DNA of 52,174 bases from assembly GCA_020720045.1 (NCBI GenBank), contig DYPH01000024.1, positions 1,752 through 53,925 on the forward strand, read 5' to 3'. The first letter of the stretch is position 1. Every line of letters begins with the position of its first letter. A program made the translations under genes and the position numbers. Source of the DNA: Sorangium cellulosum (GTDB lineage Bacteria > Myxococcota_A > Polyangia > Polyangiales > Polyangiaceae). Below, piece by piece: positions 49,269 through 52,174 of the stretch. Under the pieces are notes generated by a model, which searched no databases, was not told the origin of the DNA, and saw nothing but the letters and a program-made list of their open reading frames with translations.

Positions 49269-50656
49269 GTGACTCCTCTCGCGCGGCAGGCTCCGCCCCT
49301 CTTTCCGGCGGAGCGCCGCGGCGTGGCGCCCCCACCGCACGCAGTGTGGCGGCTCAAGTCCTCCAGCGAGCCTTTCGGGACGGAGCCTTTGCGGCCGCCG
49401 CCCTCGATGCTGCCTTGGAACGGGAGCTCGCCTTCGACAGTCGCGATCGCGGTCTCGCGACCGAACTCGTCTACGGCGTGCTCCGCACCCGGCCGCTCCT
49501 TGAAGCGCGCCTCTCCCGCCACCTCGCGAAGCCCTTCGAAGCGCTCCCCGACGATGCAGCCGCCCACCTGCTCATCGCCGGGTATCAGGTTCTTTTTCTT
49601 GACCGAATCCCGGCATTTGCGGCTGTCAATGAGGCCGTCGACCTCGTCAGCGCCCGCTACGGAAAGAAGGGGCTCGCGGGGGTCGCCAATGCGGTTCTTC
49701 GCCGCCTTGCGGAAGAAGGGCGCCTCGATGAGGCGGCTCGGCGCAGCGCCGTCGCTGCGAGCTTCCCGGAGTGGCTCGTTTCCAGCTTGACCGCCTCCCT
49801 CGGGGCTGAGGCGGGGCAGGCGTTCTTGGCGTCGACGCTCGACGTCCCGCCGGCCGGCCTTCGCGTCCTGGTCGGCCACGACCGTGCCGCCGTCGCAAAG
49901 GACCTCGCGGAGGCGCTGCCGACGGCAAATGTGCGCCTCGCGCCGCTCGCCGTGCATGGAATCCTGATTGATCATGCGGGGGATCCGGCACGGATTCCCG
50001 GGTTTTCGACGACGTTCACCGTGCAAGAAGAAGGGTCCCAGCTCGTGGCGCTCGCCGTTGGTGCCAAGCCGGGCGAAAAGATCCTCGACGCCTGTGCGGG
50101 GCGTGGTCACAAGACCGCAGTCCTCCTCGATGCGGTCGGCCCCTCCGGCGCCGTCTATGCCTCGGATGTTCATCCGAAAAAGCTCGAGCGGCTTGCGCGG
50201 ACGGTCCTTGCAGAATGCAAGATTCCTGTCGCCGGCACCTTCGCCGTCGACCTCGCGATCGGCCCGGCGACGATCCCCGGCGACCTCGACGCCGTCCTCG
50301 TCGACGCCCCCTGCTCCGGGGTCGGCACGCTTCGCCGGCGCCCCGATCTCCTCCTCCGCCGTGATGCCGCCCGCCTCGACGAACTGGCTGCCCTGCAGCG
50401 GAAAATCCTGGCGACGTCAGCGACCCGCGTCCGTTCCGGAGGCCGCTTGATCTTTGCCGTTTGTTCGGTTCTGCGGGACGAAGCCGAGGCGGTCCTTGAA
50501 GACTTCCTCGCCTCGGAAGTGGGTGCAGGTTACATGCAAACCCCCTTCGCCGATCCAACGATCGACGCCCTCGCCGCCGGGGCCCCCACGCTCCGGTTGC
50601 TCCCGACCGTCCATGGGACCGACGGCTATTTCGTCGCTTCGCTCCGCCGTCGCTGA
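49265..50656 (+). CDS. rsmB: 16S rRNA (cytosine-967-C5) methyltransferase RsmB
   Basis: A 463-aa enzyme methylating C967 of 16S rRNA with S-adenosylmethionine. The N-terminal NusB-like RNA-binding domain (about 20-160) contains ELVYGVLRTRPLLEARL and AVNEAVDLVSARYG. The catalytic domain has the SAM motif ILDACAGRGHKTAVLLD, DAPCSGVGTLRRRPD with the catalytic Cys, and VCSVLRDEAEAV near the C-terminus. All key residues are present. It overlaps the preceding lipoprotein gene by ATGA, so translation is coupled even though the functions are unrelated. Confidence 0.94.
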   Translation: MSDSSRAAGSAPLSGGAPRRGAPTARSVAAQVLQRAFRDGAFAAAALDAALERELAFDSRDRGLATELVYGVLRTRPLLEARLSRHLAKPFEALPDDAAAHLLIAGYQVLFLDRIPAFAAVNEAVDLVSARYGKKGLAGVANAVLRRLAEEGRLDEAARRSAVAASFPEWLVSSLTASLGAEAGQAFLASTLDVPPAGLRVLVGHDRAAVAKDLAEALPTANVRLAPLAVHGILIDHAGDPARIPGFSTTFTVQEEGSQLVALAVGAKPGEKILDACAGRGHKTAVLLDAVGPSGAVYASDVHPKKLERLARTVLAECKIPVAGTFAVDLAIGPATIPGDLDAVLVDAPCSGVGTLRRRPDLLLRRDAARLDELAALQRKILATSATRVRSGGRLIFAVCSVLRDEAEAVLEDFLASEVGAGYMQTPFADPTIDALAAGAPTLRLLPTVHGTDGYFVASLRRR

Positions 50657-50808
50657 AGCGCAATATTTTCGCGTCTCGCATCGAAGGCGCGTGGATATTG
50701 CAACGCACAAATCTTGAGACTAGGTTCGCGCCGGTTCGGCCGCGTCGGTACGCGGCACTTCCCGAGATTTGGTGTGGGGCGAAGCGCGCCCTGAAGGATG
50801 AGAGCGAG

Positions 50809-52092
50809 ATGGCCATCGACGTCACGTTGCCCCAGCTCGGCGAGAGCGTGTTCGAGGGGACGATCACTAAGATCCTCGTCAAAGTCGGGGATGTGGTGAA
50901 GAAGGACCAGGCCCTCCTGGAAGTCGCGACCGACAAGGCCGACAGCGAGCTCCCGTCGCCGGTCGCCGGTCGTGTCCTCGAGATCCTCGCCCAGGTCGAT
51001 CAGGTCCTCCCGGTCAATACGGTTCTCGTCCGCATGGAAGCGGGGGACTTTCCCGCCACCGCCGCTGCTCCCGTCGCCGCCCCCGTCGCTGCGCCGGCCG
51101 CCGCCGCTCCGCTCGCCACCCCGAGCGCACGTCAGGCTGCTCGCGAGCATGATGTGAATCTTGCTGCGGTTTCTGGCTCCGGCGATCACGGTCGCATCGG
51201 TCAGGACGACGTCCTCCGCGCCGCTAGCGCCCCGGCTCCGGCCCCCGTTGCCGCTCCGGCTCCCGTCGCCGCTCCGGCGATGCCCCAGGCGCGCGCCCAG
51301 CAGCTCGCGGCGACGATCAACACTGGCGGCGGTTTCCCCGTCCCCGGCGTCGGCTACGGCGCCTTCAAGGTGCCGGCCTACCGGGAGCAGCCCGGCGACA
51401 AGGTCGTCCCGTTTACCCGTCGCCGGCGCATCACCGCCGACCACATGACCTACTCGAAGTTCACCTCGCCCCACGTGGTGACGGTGGCCGAGGTCGACCT
51501 CCACAAGGTCTCGAAGGTCCGTGAGGCGAACAAGGACCGTTACAAGAAAGAGGGTCTTTCCCTCACGATGCTCGCGTTCGTCGTGCAGGCGTCCGCCCGC
51601 GCCCTCCGTGAGAACCCGACGATGAACGCCCGCGTCCTCGACGACGCCTACGTCGAGTTCAAGGACATCAACATCGGTGTCGCCGTCGACAGCCCCGACG
51701 GCCTCGTCGTCCCGGTCGTCCGCCGCGCCGACGAACTCGGCATCCGCGGCATCGTCCGCGGCATCGACGACGTCGCCAAGCGCGCGAAGACCGGAAAAAT
51801 CACGATTGACGACCTCTCCGGAGCGACGTTCAGCGTGACGAACCCCGGTTTGAAGGGGAACCTTTTCGGCGGCGCCGTGATCAGCCAGCCGAACGTCGGC
51901 ATCCTGCGTATGGGCGAGATCCAGAAGCGCGTTGTCGTCGTCGAGGGGCCGGACGGGGAAGACCAGATGGCGATCCATCCGGTCATGTACCTTGCACTTT
52001 CCTACGACCATCGCATTGTCGACGGCGTCGCAGCGAACTCCTTCCTCTGGCGGGTCACCGAGATCCTCGAGAAGGCCGACTTCGAGGTCTGA
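50809..52092 (+). CDS. 2-oxoacid dehydrogenase complex E2 (dihydrolipoamide acyltransferase)
   Basis: A 427-aa E2 subunit. An N-terminal lipoyl domain carries the lipoylated Lys in ATDKADSE (residue about 43). Ala/Pro-rich linkers flank the E3/E1-binding domain (SARQAAREHDVNLAAVSGSG). The catalytic domain ends with SYDHRIVDGVAANSFLWRV, with catalytic His and Asp. ATG 50809 is preceded by GAAGGATGAGAGCG. Sequence is closest to SucB (2-oxoglutarate) or BkdB (branched-chain) E2; without E1 genes in the window the substrate cannot be fixed. The gene ends before a terminator at 52111-52150. Confidence 0.88.
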   Translation: MAIDVTLPQLGESVFEGTITKILVKVGDVVKKDQALLEVATDKADSELPSPVAGRVLEILAQVDQVLPVNTVLVRMEAGDFPATAAAPVAAPVAAPAAAAPLATPSARQAAREHDVNLAAVSGSGDHGRIGQDDVLRAASAPAPAPVAAPAPVAAPAMPQARAQQLAATINTGGGFPVPGVGYGAFKVPAYREQPGDKVVPFTRRRRITADHMTYSKFTSPHVVTVAEVDLHKVSKVREANKDRYKKEGLSLTMLAFVVQASARALRENPTMNARVLDDAYVEFKDINIGVAVDSPDGLVVPVVRRADELGIRGIVRGIDDVAKRAKTGKITIDDLSGATFSVTNPGLKGNLFGGAVISQPNVGILRMGEIQKRVVVVEGPDGEDQMAIHPVMYLALSYDHRIVDGVAANSFLWRVTEILEKADFEV

Positions 52093-52110
52093 TCCCTCCT
52101 TTCGAGGAAA

Positions 52111-52150
52111 AAGAAACCCGGTTCCCTCTTTCGAGGAGACCGGGTTTCTT
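52111..52150 (+). terminator. Intrinsic terminator of the E2 gene
   Basis: AAGAAACCCGGT (52111-52122) pairs with ACCGGGTTTCTT (52139-52150), a 12-bp perfect stem followed by GTTGCC. A short CCTC...GAGG pair lies inside the loop. Confidence 0.85.
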
Positions 52151-52174
52151 GTTGCCTCAAAGGGGCCTTCCAGA

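Noticed and set aside
50626-52011. 461-codon minus-strand frame opposite the E2 gene
   Set aside because: Composition (Asp/Val/Arg/His) and lack of motifs show it is a shadow frame; the E2 motifs on the + strand are clear.

Overview
The window is a GC-rich chromosomal segment, most likely from a myxobacterium-like member of the Myxococcota (formerly Deltaproteobacteria). The signs are Asp/Gly/Ser-rich lipoprotein linkers, an AgmX/PglI-type C-terminal domain, a conserved 'YNNNVRHKGRVFHIQTEDSG' type protein, many signalling genes, and GTG/TTG starts. No phage, plasmid or CRISPR locus is visible. The only mobile-type gene is a REP-associated tyrosine (HUH) transposase near the left edge.

Layout. 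1-2.3 kb is a disturbed zone: the 3' part of gluQ entered through an in-frame tandem 30-bp palindromic repeat, the tail of a Ser/Thr kinase, and the HUH transposase. 2.3-5.8 kb holds two GT-C-like membrane proteins, one apparently lacking its N-terminus. 5.8-7.5 kb has tRNA-Lys(CTT) with promoter and terminator, about 0.8 kb of hairpin-dense non-coding DNA, and a DUF6918-like gene. 7.5-11.3 kb is a fadI-fadJ beta-oxidation pair. 11.3-12.5 kb has an RRM protein and a GT2 glycosyltransferase. 12.6-18.3 kb is a phosphate-signalling operon, phoB-phoR-pstC-pstA-pstB-phoU, with no pstS and an abnormal PstB. 18.3-22.6 kb has a TolC-like gene divergent from a second two-component system. 22.6-33.9 kb is mixed housekeeping and envelope genes: rhodanese, HEAT protein, penicillin-binding transpeptidase, tdk, TPR protein, lipoproteins, metallophosphoesterase, tyrosine phosphatase, two esterase-like hydrolases and udk. 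34-39.8 kb has an MshEN/HD-GYP-like protein, an AgmX/PglI lipoprotein, a CLC-F-like channel and an NtrC-type regulator. 39.9-52.1 kb has NamZ (DUF1343), a candidate sRNA, a myxobacterial signature protein, RseP with three PDZ domains, cydAB, a TIG-repeat lipoprotein, rsmB and a 2-oxoacid dehydrogenase E2.

The most unusual content lies in elements rather than genes. (1) A 51-bp palindromic repeat occurs three times, in the phoB leader, after udk, and in frame inside the 3' end of cydA, with one covarying base pair. (2) A palindromic insertion in frame inside fadJ replaces the usual DGPGF loop. Both resemble Rickettsia palindromic elements in behaviour. (3) A candidate small RNA of about 110 nt at 41245-41356 has a promoter, a C-rich anti-Shine-Dalgarno loop and a strong terminator. 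(4) A second structured element at 6193-6283 carries three similar hairpins whose loops are all G (minus strand) or all C (plus strand). (5) PstB has lost the canonical Q-loop Gln and LSGGQ signature.

All calls come from reading the sequence and from family knowledge; no database search was run.
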